Shown here in pieces: positions 1 through 8,383 of a stretch of 64,000 nt of DNA. The DNA is from Ignavibacteria bacterium (GTDB taxonomy: Bacteria > Bacteroidota > Ignavibacteria > Tepidaquicellales > Tepidaquicellaceae): NCBI GenBank assembly GCA_016709315.1, contig JADJMZ010000007.1, positions 62,001-126,000 of the forward strand. The letters run 5' to 3'. A program made the translations under genes and the position numbers. The notes below the pieces were generated by a model. It did not search any database, was not told where the DNA came from, and worked only from the letters and a program-made list of their open reading frames with translations. Within the stretch, counting starts at the first letter, position 1, and each line of letters opens with the position of its first letter.

Positions 1-2
1 CA

Positions 3-434
3 AACAGCGGAAATAACTGGTTCAGTATGAGCACTCCTGTGAATGAAGAATTTACTTCGGTAAAATTTGTAAATTCCAAAACGGGCTGGATATCCGGTTT
101 TTCCGGTGTTATACTAAAGACTATAAACGGTGATCTCACGGGTGTAAATTCTGTAAATGGAAATGTACCGGATGGATTTAATTTGTCACAGAATTATCCT
201 AATCCCTTTAATCCTTCGACAATCATCAGATATACTTTGCCGGAATCCGGAATTGTATCATTGAATGTTTATGATGTAAACGGAAAGGAAGTAACTCAGC
301 TCATGAATAAATATTATGCCAAAGGTAATTATGAAATCAGATTTGACGGTACTCAGCTTTCTTCAGGAGTATACTTCTATAAACTTACGTCCGGAAATTT
401 TGTGGATACAAAAATGATGACACTGGTAAAATAG
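3..434 (+). CDS. C-terminal part of a YCF48-like T9SS-secreted protein (5' end outside window)
   Basis: The reading frame is already open at base 3, so this is the 3' end of a gene that begins before the window. The first residues (NSGNNWFSM, then GWISGFSGVILKT) are the end of a YCF48-type beta-propeller repeat, a fold common in secreted proteins of this group. The last roughly 80 residues are a T9SS type A sorting domain with the NYPNPFNPST signature and a C-terminal TKMMTLVK. Such a domain directs export across the outer membrane and is normally cleaved on secretion. A good intrinsic terminator follows about 60 bases after the stop. The function of the whole protein cannot be told from this fragment. 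Confidence 0.85.
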   Translation, partial: NSGNNWFSMSTPVNEEFTSVKFVNSKTGWISGFSGVILKTINGDLTGVNSVNGNVPDGFNLSQNYPNPFNPSTIIRYTLPESGIVSLNVYDVNGKEVTQLMNKYYAKGNYEIRFDGTQLSSGVYFYKLTSGNFVDTKMMTLVK

Positions 435-490
435 TTTTACTAAAAAATATTGATTTGGTTCTGTTCTCCTAAATACTTGAAATAAGATTT

Positions 491-528
491 CAAAAAGCAC
501 GGAAAGATTTTTTTCCGTGCTTTTTTTA
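491..528 (+). terminator. Rho-independent terminator
   Basis: The arms AGCACGGAAA and TTTCCGTGCT enclose a short loop and are followed by a run of T. It sits about 60 bases after the stop of the upstream T9SS gene. Confidence 0.85.
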
Positions 529-897
529 TTATTATTGAATTACTTTACAAACCACTATTTCCAGATAGATCTATCCTGTCTGTATATCCTGTAATCATCA
601 ATATTTTCCGGCATTAATAATAATAGTTGTATATAATCTATTACAGTTTTATATGACAATAAAATTAGAATTGTCTGCGAACCGAAGAAAATCCGTCTTG
701 AAGGATTAGTCCTTTTTTCAATCCAAAGGCCTATGTTTAATCAGTATTATATATTGTAATTTAAATACAGAAGTAATGTCAAATCTTATTTCTGCATAAA
801 GGTACATCGATGCTTTAGTATTAAGCAGAAATAATTTTAAGTTAAAGACTACTAATAATAAGCATAATTGATTTTTATAAACTAAATAAATGACAAA
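529..897. other. AT-rich intergenic region, nothing recognised
   Basis: About 370 bases with no convincing reading frame, RNA gene or repeat. It presumably carries the promoter of the outer-membrane/lipoprotein cluster starting at 898, but I could not identify promoter elements with confidence. Confidence 0.5.
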
Positions 898-1395
898 ATG
901 AAAACGAAAATTTTTACGGTAATAATTTTTATGTGTGTTGCATCAGCAACATTCGGACAATTAAGAGAAAAAGATAATTTAATGGGGGGAACACTCGGAT
1001 TCTGGACAAGTAAAAGTTCACCTACTTACGGCTTTAATTTTGAAAATGAAATTACACAGGCAGGACCTGGAACATTCGGTTTAGGAGCGATATTGAGATT
1101 TTCAAATTACACACTGGATGAAAGGGATAAATTCTCAAATGTATTTGCAGGAGGACAGGCAAATTATAACTTTACTCAGATAGAAAGCGGTAAATTTGTT
1201 CCGTTTGTTGGATTGGTTATCGGGTTTTTTTCTTCATCACCCGAAGGCAATTCTCTGAAAGAAAACGGTTTATGGACCTGGGGTCAGGCAGGTGCAAGAT
1301 ATTTCTTCAGTCCGTCTGTTGCAGGTGTTGCCAGATTTGGTTTTGGCAATTATAAATTTGATGCTTTAGAACTCGGTGTAGATTTTAAATTTTAG
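898..1395 (+). CDS. Small outer-membrane beta-barrel protein
   Basis: 165 residues. The N-terminus is a signal peptide (KKTK-like start, hydrophobic IFTVIIFMCVASATF, cleavage near FGQ). The rest is made of alternating aromatic/polar strands rich in Gly, Phe and Tyr, ending in GVDFKF; a C-terminal Phe is typical of outer-membrane barrels recognised by the BAM complex. The size fits an 8-strand OmpW/OmpA-like barrel, but the exact family is not recognised. It lies 33 bases before a lipoprotein gene on the same strand and probably forms an operon with it. The role (porin-like or structural) is inferred from the fold only. Confidence 0.7.
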   Translation: MKTKIFTVIIFMCVASATFGQLREKDNLMGGTLGFWTSKSSPTYGFNFENEITQAGPGTFGLGAILRFSNYTLDERDKFSNVFAGGQANYNFTQIESGKFVPFVGLVIGFFSSSPEGNSLKENGLWTWGQAGARYFFSPSVAGVARFGFGNYKFDALELGVDFKF

Positions 1396-1428
1396 TTAAA
1401 ATGTTTTTTAAATGAAAGAAAAATTAAA

Positions 1429-2784
1429 ATGAAAACAAAAGATATTTTCACAATAACAGGATATATTATCATGATGCTTGTATTTTCTGTATTTTCTTCC
1501 TGCACAAAGACAGCAGACAATGTCCAGACAAAAGAGGATCAGAATGCGGAAACAGCTTCCATTGACGAAAAAGACTTTTCAGAATCCAATGAAGATCTTA
1601 CGAACGTAGATTACAGGGAATTTTACGATGAGTTGTCTTCTCACGGAGAGTGGATAGAAGTAAGGTCTGAAGAAATAGGATTACAGCCTTCAAATGTTTC
1701 GTCAGGAAGTGAAGGCACTAAAAACATTTCAGTCTCAGATCTTCTTGGAATAAAAGATGCACACGCATCGTCAACAGCAAATGCGGGAATGGTTTTTGTG
1801 TGGAAGCCATCTGTAGAACTTGCTGTAACTCCACCAACTGTCAGTGTTCCGGTATATGTACCTTACACAAACGGGCAATGGATAAATACTGATGCCGGGT
1901 GGTATTTTAAAGCACGGACTCCGGTAGAAGAAACAGTCTCGCATTACGGCAGATGGGTAAATACGCCTGCAGCAGGATGGCTTTGGGTACCGGGAAGAGT
2001 CTGGGCTCCCGCCTGGGTAGACTGGAAGCAAAATGATAATTATGTTTCATGGGCGCCGTTACCGCCTCCTGCTAATCTTGTCAAAGGTGTTTTGAGCGTT
2101 CCGCAAATTGCAGAAAACAATTATGTAACTATTAACAGAAAATTTTTTCTGGAACCGGATGTCTATAAATACAATACTATTTATTATGAAAAAGGCATCA
2201 TTAATCCTTTTAGCAGTATGGTAAGAACTGACGGAATTGTTGTTATTAATAATACAATAATTAACAAAGGTCCGGATGTAAAAATTATTCAGCAAGTATA
2301 TGGCAGAACTATAGAAGAAGTTAAAATTCAGCGCGTCGGCAGTATAAGTGAAGTAAAGTATTCGGACAGGGTTTATAGTGTTTACAATCCAGGTTTTAAA
2401 AGATTTAAAAGTAAGGGAAATAGTGGTGTAACTATCAGCAAACCGAAGTCCTTTAAAAAATTTGATGATTGGAAAGTAAGAAAATCAGATGACCAGGAAT
2501 CAAATAAAGATGAAAACAATATCAGAAAAGAAAACAAAGGCAATAATAACGGAAACATTAACAAAGGCAATGATAATGTTAAAAAGAATGACGGCAATGA
2601 TAATGTTAAGAAATACAATGACAACGATAATGTTAAAAAGAATGACGGCAACGATAAAGGTAAGAAAAATGACGGAAACGATAACGGTAAAAAGAAGGAT
2701 GACAATAATAAAGGTAAGAAAAATGACGGAAAAGATAACGATAAAAAGAATGATAACAAGGATAACGGAAAAGGAAAAAAATGA
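1429..2784 (+). CDS. Lipoprotein with DUF6600-like domain and Lys/Asn/Asp repeat tail
   Basis: 451 residues. It has a lipoprotein signal peptide with lipobox VFSSC (Cys25). Residues of about 60-220 contain Trp-rich strings (HGEWIEV, GRWVNTPAAGWLWVPG, WAPAWVDW, YVSWAPLPP) typical of the DUF6600 family of surface lipoproteins. From about residue 355 to the end the protein is a low-complexity, hydrophilic, strongly basic tail built from variants of KKNDGNDNVK. The mature protein is thus a lipid-anchored globular domain with a flexible charged tail that could reach into peptidoglycan or the medium. It probably shares an operon with the barrel protein upstream and the lipoprotein 46 bases downstream. 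The DUF6600 call is from memory of the motif; function unknown. Confidence 0.7.
   Translation: MKTKDIFTITGYIIMMLVFSVFSSCTKTADNVQTKEDQNAETASIDEKDFSESNEDLTNVDYREFYDELSSHGEWIEVRSEEIGLQPSNVSSGSEGTKNISVSDLLGIKDAHASSTANAGMVFVWKPSVELAVTPPTVSVPVYVPYTNGQWINTDAGWYFKARTPVEETVSHYGRWVNTPAAGWLWVPGRVWAPAWVDWKQNDNYVSWAPLPPPANLVKGVLSVPQIAENNYVTINRKFFLEPDVYKYNTIYYEKGIINPFSSMVRTDGIVVINNTIINKGPDVKIIQQVYGRTIEEVKIQRVGSISEVKYSDRVYSVYNPGFKRFKSKGNSGVTISKPKSFKKFDDWKVRKSDDQESNKDENNIRKENKGNNNGNINKGNDNVKKNDGNDNVKKYNDNDNVKKNDGNDKGKKNDGNDNGKKKDDNNKGKKNDGKDNDKKNDNKDNGKGKK
2560..2784 (+). repeat. In-frame tandem repeat coding for KKNDGNDN-type decapeptides
   Basis: Imperfect units of about 30 bases (AATGACGGCAACGATAA and variants) repeat inside the 3' end of the lipoprotein gene. 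The length is a multiple of three, so changes in copy number would keep the frame. Confidence 0.75.
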
Positions 2785-2830
2785 CGGCTCAATTATTTAA
2801 AAACTTAATTTAAGCAGAGGCATATTTTAA

Positions 2831-3535
2831 ATGAAAAGATCAATTTTAAAATGTAAAATCAGTGCACTGATTCTGACAATAATAATTTCAACAGCCGGTT
2901 TTTATGGATGCAGCGATACAGTAACTAATCCGGCTTATACTGATAACCTGAGCTTTAGTGCAATGAGTTCAACTGATTCAACAGGAGATTCTCAGAATAT
3001 CCTGGTACTTGACACAGTAAAGATCTTAATAAAAGATATAAAACTGAATGTATCCAATAACAATCAGGACTCAACAAACTTCAAAACAGGACCTTTCGTT
3101 CTTTTTGTAAATCTGACTTCAAATATTAATTTAATTACTTCGGCAATAATACCTTCAGGATCTTATGATAAGATAAAATTTGAAGTTCATAAATTAAATA
3201 ATGATGAAGCGGTTCCTGACCCTGATTTTGCAGATGCAAACGGCAGATATTCTGTAATTGTAAAAGGCAAATATATGGGAAACTATTTTGTTTACAGGTC
3301 AACCAAGTCTGCTCATCAGATATTGAATTTTCCAGCTGCTGTTTCAGTAAGTCCGGATATTAAATCTAACATTACTATGATCATAAAACCATATATCTGG
3401 TTTATCAGCAGCGGAGTATATCTTGACCCAAGGAATCCGGTAAATTCAAATGATATTGATAATAACATAAAAAATAATATCAATCATAATTTCAAAGTGT
3501 TCAAAGATGATGACAGGAATAGAATACCCGATTAA
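2831..3535 (+). CDS. Lipoprotein, DUF4382-like
   Basis: 234 residues. The signal peptide ends in a lipobox (FYGC, Cys27), so this is a lipid-anchored envelope protein. The segment DTVKILIKDIKLNV, the string IPSGSYDKIKFEV and the later strand pattern resemble DUF4382, a beta-sandwich domain found in lipoproteins of Bacteroidota and relatives. The C-terminal 30 residues are rich in Asn and charged residues. It follows the DUF6600-like lipoprotein on the same strand with a 46-base gap, suggesting one envelope operon. The family assignment is tentative and no enzymatic residues are seen. Confidence 0.6.
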   Translation: MKRSILKCKISALILTIIISTAGFYGCSDTVTNPAYTDNLSFSAMSSTDSTGDSQNILVLDTVKILIKDIKLNVSNNNQDSTNFKTGPFVLFVNLTSNINLITSAIIPSGSYDKIKFEVHKLNNDEAVPDPDFADANGRYSVIVKGKYMGNYFVYRSTKSAHQILNFPAAVSVSPDIKSNITMIIKPYIWFISSGVYLDPRNPVNSNDIDNNIKNNINHNFKVFKDDDRNRIPD

Positions 3536-3823
3536 TATGCAACATGTTTTATTGATTATAAATGAACGCGATTTTGGAACCGTATTCAAAAAGAACTCCG
3601 TTAATTTCGGAGAATAATAAAAAATAATATAGATGTTATATCTTAATAAATTGAATAATCAAATTAATACCCAAGAAAGGAGGCAATACAATAAAAGTTT
3701 TTTCAATTATTCCCGATTAATTCGTGAATAATGTTTTGAAATAATTTGAAAAGACCAATCTTAGGAAAGGAGATTCGGGTATCAAAAAATGCAAACTTTT
3801 TAAATTTTAAAAAAAACATCATC
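3536..3823. promoter_or_regulatory. Leader region with two Shine-Dalgarno-like sites but no matching gene
   Basis: Two strong purine boxes occur, GAAAGGAGG near 3675 and GAAAGGAG near 3766, yet neither sits directly before the likely start at 3824. The second is followed by a four-codon reading frame (MQTF then stop, starting at 3789). The last 20 bases before the ATG at 3824 closely match the region before the paralog at 5783. The arrangement hints at a shared leader, but no known riboswitch is recognised. Confidence 0.35.
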
Positions 3824-5323
3824 ATGAAAAAATTAATTATTTATTTTACAGTATTATTCCTGTGCTCAAATTTAAATTTGTTTGCACAGGTTGTGAGTTA
3901 TTCTTTCCGTGACTCCACAGGTATATACAATGAGATAAACGGAGATACATTAGCTATTGCAACTCACACAAGTCAGGACCCCGGTAATCTGAACGATGTA
4001 ACATACGGTCCGTTCGCTCTTCCTTATATTTTTACATTCAACTGTATTGACTACACCAGTTATTTTGTCAATACAAACGGATATATAACTTTTGGAACAA
4101 CTGCGCCTGCACTGGCTAATTACGGTCCAATTTCTTCATCGGAAGTCTATGAAGGAGCGATCAGTGCTTTTGGACTGAATCTTATAGGAGTATTCGGCAC
4201 AACTGCAAACACTTCAACGAGCAGTCCTGTCTTAACAAATGTAACAAATTTCAAGGGGGTAGTAGTAGGAGCGCATATTACAGCAGCAACAGCTATTCCT
4301 GCAGACACATATATTCTCGCTTTTAACACAACTGCAGGAACAATAACAATGTCGAAAGCTGCAGCTATTCCGACAACCAACCTGGTCATTCAGATTGCTT
4401 CCGGAAGTATTATTAGTAAAACTGAGGGTATATCACCAAACAGAGTTCATACAATTCAGTTTAAGAATTTCAGACAGTATATAATAATAGGAACTGATGA
4501 TAATTTTAATTTTCAAATTAAACTGTTTGAATCTACAATGACAAGATCAGGTGAAATTCATATTGTATATGGTAATATGGATAAAAATACAATACCTGTT
4601 CCAATAGCGACCGGACAAGTTGGTTTAAGAGGATTAGACAATACTGATTGGAATAACAGGACGAACTCTGCTACTTTAAACTGGGCAACTTCAACGCCCG
4701 GGTTATCAAATGCAGCTACATCTGTGTTAAGCAGCATAGTTTTTCCGGTTTCAGGGCTGACATATATATGGAATCCTCAGAACACAACAGTAAACATTAC
4801 AGTAATCCCTCAGGGTTTTTATAACCTTTCAACATTAAAGCTTAATAAGAGAGATACAGTAACAGCTTATTTAAGAAATACAAGTTCGCCATTTTCAATA
4901 GTTGATTCCGCAAAAGCTGTTATAGACTCTATAACTTTCACCGGATCATTCTATTTTAAATATTGCTCATCCGGAACATATTACATTGAGATAAAACACA
5001 GAAACAGTATTGAGACCTGGAGCAGTTCAGGAGTAGTTATCAATGGGGGAGGTGTAACAAACTATAATTTCACTACTGCTGCATCAAAAGCTTATGGAAA
5101 CAATATGATATTAAAGGGAACGAAGTATTGTATATACAGCGGTGATGTTAATCAGGATGGCATTATAGATGCTACTGATTTAAGTGAGGTTGATAATGAT
5201 GCAGCCAATTCATTAAGCGGATATGTCCGAACAGATGTAACGGGTGATGATTTTGTGGATGCTGAAGATGTCAGTATTATTGACAACAATGCATACAATT
5301 CTGTGAGCGTGATAAGACCCTGA
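3824..5323 (+). CDS. Secreted protein with dockerin-like C-terminal module (twin of the gene at 5783)
   Basis: 499 residues from the ATG at 3824. This start is preferred over the upstream in-frame ATG at 3746 because it opens directly into a signal peptide (KKLIIYFTVLFLCSNLNLFAQ) that matches the paralog. Residues of about 22-320 are an all-beta, Thr/Ala/Asn-rich region nearly identical to the next gene. About residue 322 onward the two differ: here a roughly 110-residue beta-sandwich (containing RNTSSPFSIVDSAKAVIDS, SIETWSSSG and SKAYGNN) leads into two EF-hand-like dockerin loops (GDVNQDGIIDATD; DVTGDDFVDAEDVS), ending in VSVIRP. Dockerin loops bind calcium and in cellulosomes dock to cohesins; no cohesin is seen nearby. 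The substrate is unknown; an adhesin or surface-layer role is a guess. Confidence 0.75.
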   Translation: MKKLIIYFTVLFLCSNLNLFAQVVSYSFRDSTGIYNEINGDTLAIATHTSQDPGNLNDVTYGPFALPYIFTFNCIDYTSYFVNTNGYITFGTTAPALANYGPISSSEVYEGAISAFGLNLIGVFGTTANTSTSSPVLTNVTNFKGVVVGAHITAATAIPADTYILAFNTTAGTITMSKAAAIPTTNLVIQIASGSIISKTEGISPNRVHTIQFKNFRQYIIIGTDDNFNFQIKLFESTMTRSGEIHIVYGNMDKNTIPVPIATGQVGLRGLDNTDWNNRTNSATLNWATSTPGLSNAATSVLSSIVFPVSGLTYIWNPQNTTVNITVIPQGFYNLSTLKLNKRDTVTAYLRNTSSPFSIVDSAKAVIDSITFTGSFYFKYCSSGTYYIEIKHRNSIETWSSSGVVINGGGVTNYNFTTAASKAYGNNMILKGTKYCIYSGDVNQDGIIDATDLSEVDNDAANSLSGYVRTDVTGDDFVDAEDVSIIDNNAYNSVSVIRP

Positions 5324-5376
5324 TTTAAATTTTGGATCTTTGATTATGATCTCAGAATGTGAAAATTCAAATGTTA

Positions 5377-5410
5377 AATGTCAAATGTTAAATATCCTGC
5401 ATTTGACATT
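5377..5410. other. Perfect inverted repeat after the dockerin gene
   Basis: AATGTCAAATG and its exact reverse complement CATTTGACATT flank a 12-base loop, about 55 bases after the stop at 5323. No T-run follows, so it is either an RNA-stabilising stem or a weak terminator. Confidence 0.5.
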
Positions 5411-5433
5411 AAACGTTTGTATGCAGTTAAATT

Positions 5434-5488
5434 AAGTTAAAAGTTAAAAGTTAAAAGTTAAAAGTTAAAAGTTAAAAGTTAAAAGTTA
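5434..5488. repeat. Period-7 microsatellite (AGTTAAA)n
   Basis: About seven head-to-tail copies of the heptamer AGTTAAA in the intergenic region between the twin paralogs. Other heptamer arrays of different sequence occur elsewhere in the window. Confidence 0.9.
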
Positions 5489-5782
5489 CAAGAAAAATCT
5501 GATTTTAACATTTAACATCTGATATTTGACATTTAAAAGCGTTTAAAGATAATGATAAGAACGGATTTCCTGATTGAAATAAAGAAAGATAATGGTGTAA
5601 CAATATTTCAGAATTAAGGGAGTACCGCTGACTAATCATTAACTATTAAAATTAAATTGTAAATTAACATTGGTTCAATTAACTAAATCCCAAAATGGAG
5701 GAAAATAACTGATCTTTATGAAAGGAGAAAATGGTTTTAAATGATTTAAAAACATTTTTTTAAAATTTAAAAAAACATCATC
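5489..5782. promoter_or_regulatory. Leader of the second twin gene, with a possible 10-codon upstream ORF
   Basis: A strong Shine-Dalgarno (AAAGGAG, 5721-5727) precedes a micro-ORF at 5731-5763 (M-V-L-N-D-L-K-T-F-F, stop), ending 19 bases before the main ATG at 5783, which itself lacks a clear Shine-Dalgarno. A second purine box lies near 5696. Whether the micro-ORF is translated is unknown. Confidence 0.35.
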
Positions 5783-7312
5783 ATGAAAAAAATAATTATT
5801 TGTTTTACAGTATTATTCCTGTGCTCAAATTTAAATTTATTTGCACAGGTTGTGAGTTATACTTTCCGTGACTCCACAGGTATATATAATGAGATAAACG
5901 GAGATACATTAGCTATTGCAACTCACACAAGTCAGGACCCCGGTAATCTGAACGATGTTAATTTTGGACCTTTCGCACTGCCGTTCATTTATACATTTAA
6001 TTGTATAGACTACACAAGTTATTTTGTTAACACAAACGGATTCATAACTTTCGGACCAACTGCTCCTGCACTGGCAAATTACGGACCTGTTTCTTCATCA
6101 GAAGCGTACGAGGGAGCCATAAGCGCATTTGGACTTAATCTTATTGGAGTATTCGGAACAACTGCAAATACATCAACGAGCAGTCCTGTTTTAACAAATG
6201 TAGCTAATTTCCAGGGTGTAGTTGTCGGAGCACATATTACAGCGGCAACAGCTATTCCTGCAGATACATATATTCTTGCATTTGATGCAACCGCCGGAAC
6301 TATAACTATGTCAAAAGCTGCAGCTATTCCGACAACCAATCTGGTTGTTCAGATAGCTTCCGGTATTATTATGAGTAAAACCGAAGGTGTAGCGCCTAAC
6401 AGAGTTCATACAATTCAGTTTAAGAATTTCAGACAGTACATAATAATAGGAACTGATGATAATTTTAATTTTCAAATTAAACTATTCGAACCTACATACA
6501 CAAGATCAGGTCCAATTCATATTGTCTATGGTAATATGGATAAAAACACAATACCTGTTCCAACAGCAACCGGACAAGTTGGTTTAAGAGGATTAGACAA
6601 TACTGATTGGAACAACAGGACGAACACTGCTACTTTAAACTGGGCTACTTCAGCGCCGGGGTCATCAAACGCTTCGACATCAGAGTTAAGCAACACAGTT
6701 TTTCCATTTTCAGGATTGACATATATCTGGGACGGAGTATGCGGTCTACTTCCTGTTGAGATGTCGTTATTCAATTTCTCAGTCGTCAGAAGAGACGTAA
6801 AATTAAACTGGACGACAGCAACAGAAACTAACAATTCACATTTTGATGTTGAAAGGTCTGCAGTCAATGGTCAATGGCTAAAGATCGGATCTGTAATGGG
6901 TAACGGAACAACTCTTTCATCAATGAATTATTCTTTCACAGACAGGGAATTGAATACCGGAATGTATAACTACAGGTTGAAGCAAACTGATTTCAACGGA
7001 AACTTCACATATTTCAATTTGAACAGTGAAGTTAACATTGGTATTCCTGTGAAGTTCGATCTGTTACAGAACTATCCAAATCCATTTAATCCTTCAACGA
7101 TAATCAGTTATGATCTCCCTTATGATGTAAAACTTACATTGAAAATATTTGACATATCAGGAAGGGAAGTCTCAACACTTGTTAATGAGTTTCAGACTGC
7201 AGGTTACTACAGTATAAACTTTAACAGCAGTAATCTTGCAAGCGGAATTTATATTTACAATTTAACAGCAAATGGTCTTACTCTATCCAAGAAAATGCTG
7301 CTGGTTAAATAA
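5783..7312 (+). CDS. Secreted T9SS protein, twin of the dockerin protein at 3824
   Basis: 509 residues with a signal peptide (ITVLFLCSNLNLFAQ-like, cleavage near residue 22). Residues 22-320 are nearly identical to the protein at 3824, so the two arose by recent duplication. After the shared string FSGLTYIW the sequence changes to a linker domain (LPVEMSLFNFS, TATETNNSHFDVERS, NYRLKQTDFNGNF) also present in the proteins at 58215 and 61746, then a T9SS type A sorting domain (NYPNPFNPST at about residues 432-441) ending KKMLLVK. It is therefore predicted to cross the outer membrane by type IX secretion. The function of the shared N-terminal region is unknown. A long hairpin follows the stop. 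Confidence 0.8.
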   Translation: MKKIIICFTVLFLCSNLNLFAQVVSYTFRDSTGIYNEINGDTLAIATHTSQDPGNLNDVNFGPFALPFIYTFNCIDYTSYFVNTNGFITFGPTAPALANYGPVSSSEAYEGAISAFGLNLIGVFGTTANTSTSSPVLTNVANFQGVVVGAHITAATAIPADTYILAFDATAGTITMSKAAAIPTTNLVVQIASGIIMSKTEGVAPNRVHTIQFKNFRQYIIIGTDDNFNFQIKLFEPTYTRSGPIHIVYGNMDKNTIPVPTATGQVGLRGLDNTDWNNRTNTATLNWATSAPGSSNASTSELSNTVFPFSGLTYIWDGVCGLLPVEMSLFNFSVVRRDVKLNWTTATETNNSHFDVERSAVNGQWLKIGSVMGNGTTLSSMNYSFTDRELNTGMYNYRLKQTDFNGNFTYFNLNSEVNIGIPVKFDLLQNYPNPFNPSTIISYDLPYDVKLTLKIFDISGREVSTLVNEFQTAGYYSINFNSSNLASGIYIYNLTANGLTLSKKMLLVK

Positions 7313-7329
7313 CAGATAATACTACTTCA

Positions 7330-7402
7330 TTGCAAGCCGGATTGAAAGCTGTAATCATAAAAATTATTGATTACTAATGCTGATCCGGTTTGCATTTTGA
7401 TT
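7330..7402 (+). terminator. Long two-stem hairpin, probable terminator
   Basis: The outer arms GCAAGCCGGAT and ATCCGGTTTGC (one G-T pair) enclose an inner perfect stem GTAATCA/TGATTAC; ATTTTGATTT follows. It begins 20 bases after the stop of the T9SS gene, so it probably ends that transcript before the response regulator genes. Confidence 0.65.
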
Positions 7403-7538
7403 TAAAATATTCTTTAAAATTAATATTCATTTCGAAAAGACTTTTATAATTTCTGAGGAAATTTAATTCCTTTCTCATCCTCATTTATAATCACAATTTT
7501 AATCTTGAAAATATTTGTGAATAGTAATACATTAATCT

Positions 7539-8240
7539 ATGAAAAAAATTCGCTTACTGGTCATAGAAGATAACAGGTTACTTCGGGACGGAATTGTTGC
7601 GATGATTAATGAGCAGGAAGATCTAAGGATTGTTGCTGCTCTGGAAAATCAGGAAAAAGTACATCCTAAAATCACAGAAACAAAACCGGATATAGTTCTT
7701 ATTGACCTTGGTCTGCAGGGAAAAAATAGTCTGCAGTTAGTTAGAAATATTAAGCTGGATTTTCCGGAAGTAAAAATCATTGTAATGGATCTGCTTCCGC
7801 TGCAACAGGATATTTATGAATTTATAAAAACCGGTGCATCGGGTTTCATTCTAAAAGAAGCGGATGTTGATGATTTTCTGAATACTATACGTTTAGTCAA
7901 CAAAGGTCAGAAGATCCTTCCTACAAATCTGACTGGTTCACTCTTCTCACAGATTGTAACTCATGCAGCCAAAATACCAAAAGAGTCAGGTCTGATCAGG
8001 GCTGTTCGATTGACAAAACGGGAGCGTCAGGTTATTGAACTGATTTCTGATGGTTTAACAAATAAAGAGATTGGCTGGAAACTCCATCTCTCTCCTTTCA
8101 CAATAAAAAGTCATGTCCATAATATTCTTGAAAAACTTGCAATCCATAACAGGATAGAAATTGCCAAGTACGCTCATGAAGATCAGGGCTTCAATGATAT
8201 GAAAGACCTGGTTTCATTAATAGACGAAAGCTCTAACTGA
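7539..8240 (+). CDS. LuxR/NarL-family response regulator 1
   Basis: 233 residues: receiver domain (about 1-120) and LuxR-type helix-turn-helix (about 165-225). The receiver has the acidic pair Glu10-Asp11, phospho-acceptor Asp56 (in VLIDLGL) and conserved Lys106 (GFILKEA). The output domain has the usual TKRERQVIELISDGLTNKEI and FTIKSHVHNILEKL. The residue normally Ser/Thr at the end of beta-4 is Asp84 here (IIVMDLLP), which is not typical. No histidine kinase is adjacent, so the partner is unknown. It is a tandem paralog of the next gene. Expected role: phosphorylation-dependent transcription factor. Confidence 0.92.
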   Translation: MKKIRLLVIEDNRLLRDGIVAMINEQEDLRIVAALENQEKVHPKITETKPDIVLIDLGLQGKNSLQLVRNIKLDFPEVKIIVMDLLPLQQDIYEFIKTGASGFILKEADVDDFLNTIRLVNKGQKILPTNLTGSLFSQIVTHAAKIPKESGLIRAVRLTKRERQVIELISDGLTNKEIGWKLHLSPFTIKSHVHNILEKLAIHNRIEIAKYAHEDQGFNDMKDLVSLIDESSN

Positions 8241-8383
8241 TATAAACGGATTAGCCCACTTATCAATCCAATTGACTATGCCTTTTCAATCTTTTCCTTT
8301 GTAATTTACAATAAGTAATATGTTATTAAACGGAGTCCTGTGCTAAAATTATAATTCGGTTTTCAGGAGTTAAATTAAAAATT

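Noticed and set aside
2382..2792. Leu/Ser/Phe-rich minus-strand frame opposite the lipoprotein tail
   Set aside because: Shadow of the repetitive Lys/Asn/Asp coding sequence on the other strand.
3746..3823. N-terminal extension of the first twin protein from the upstream ATG
   Set aside because: The ATG at 3824 starts a signal peptide that matches the paralog; the extension would bury it.
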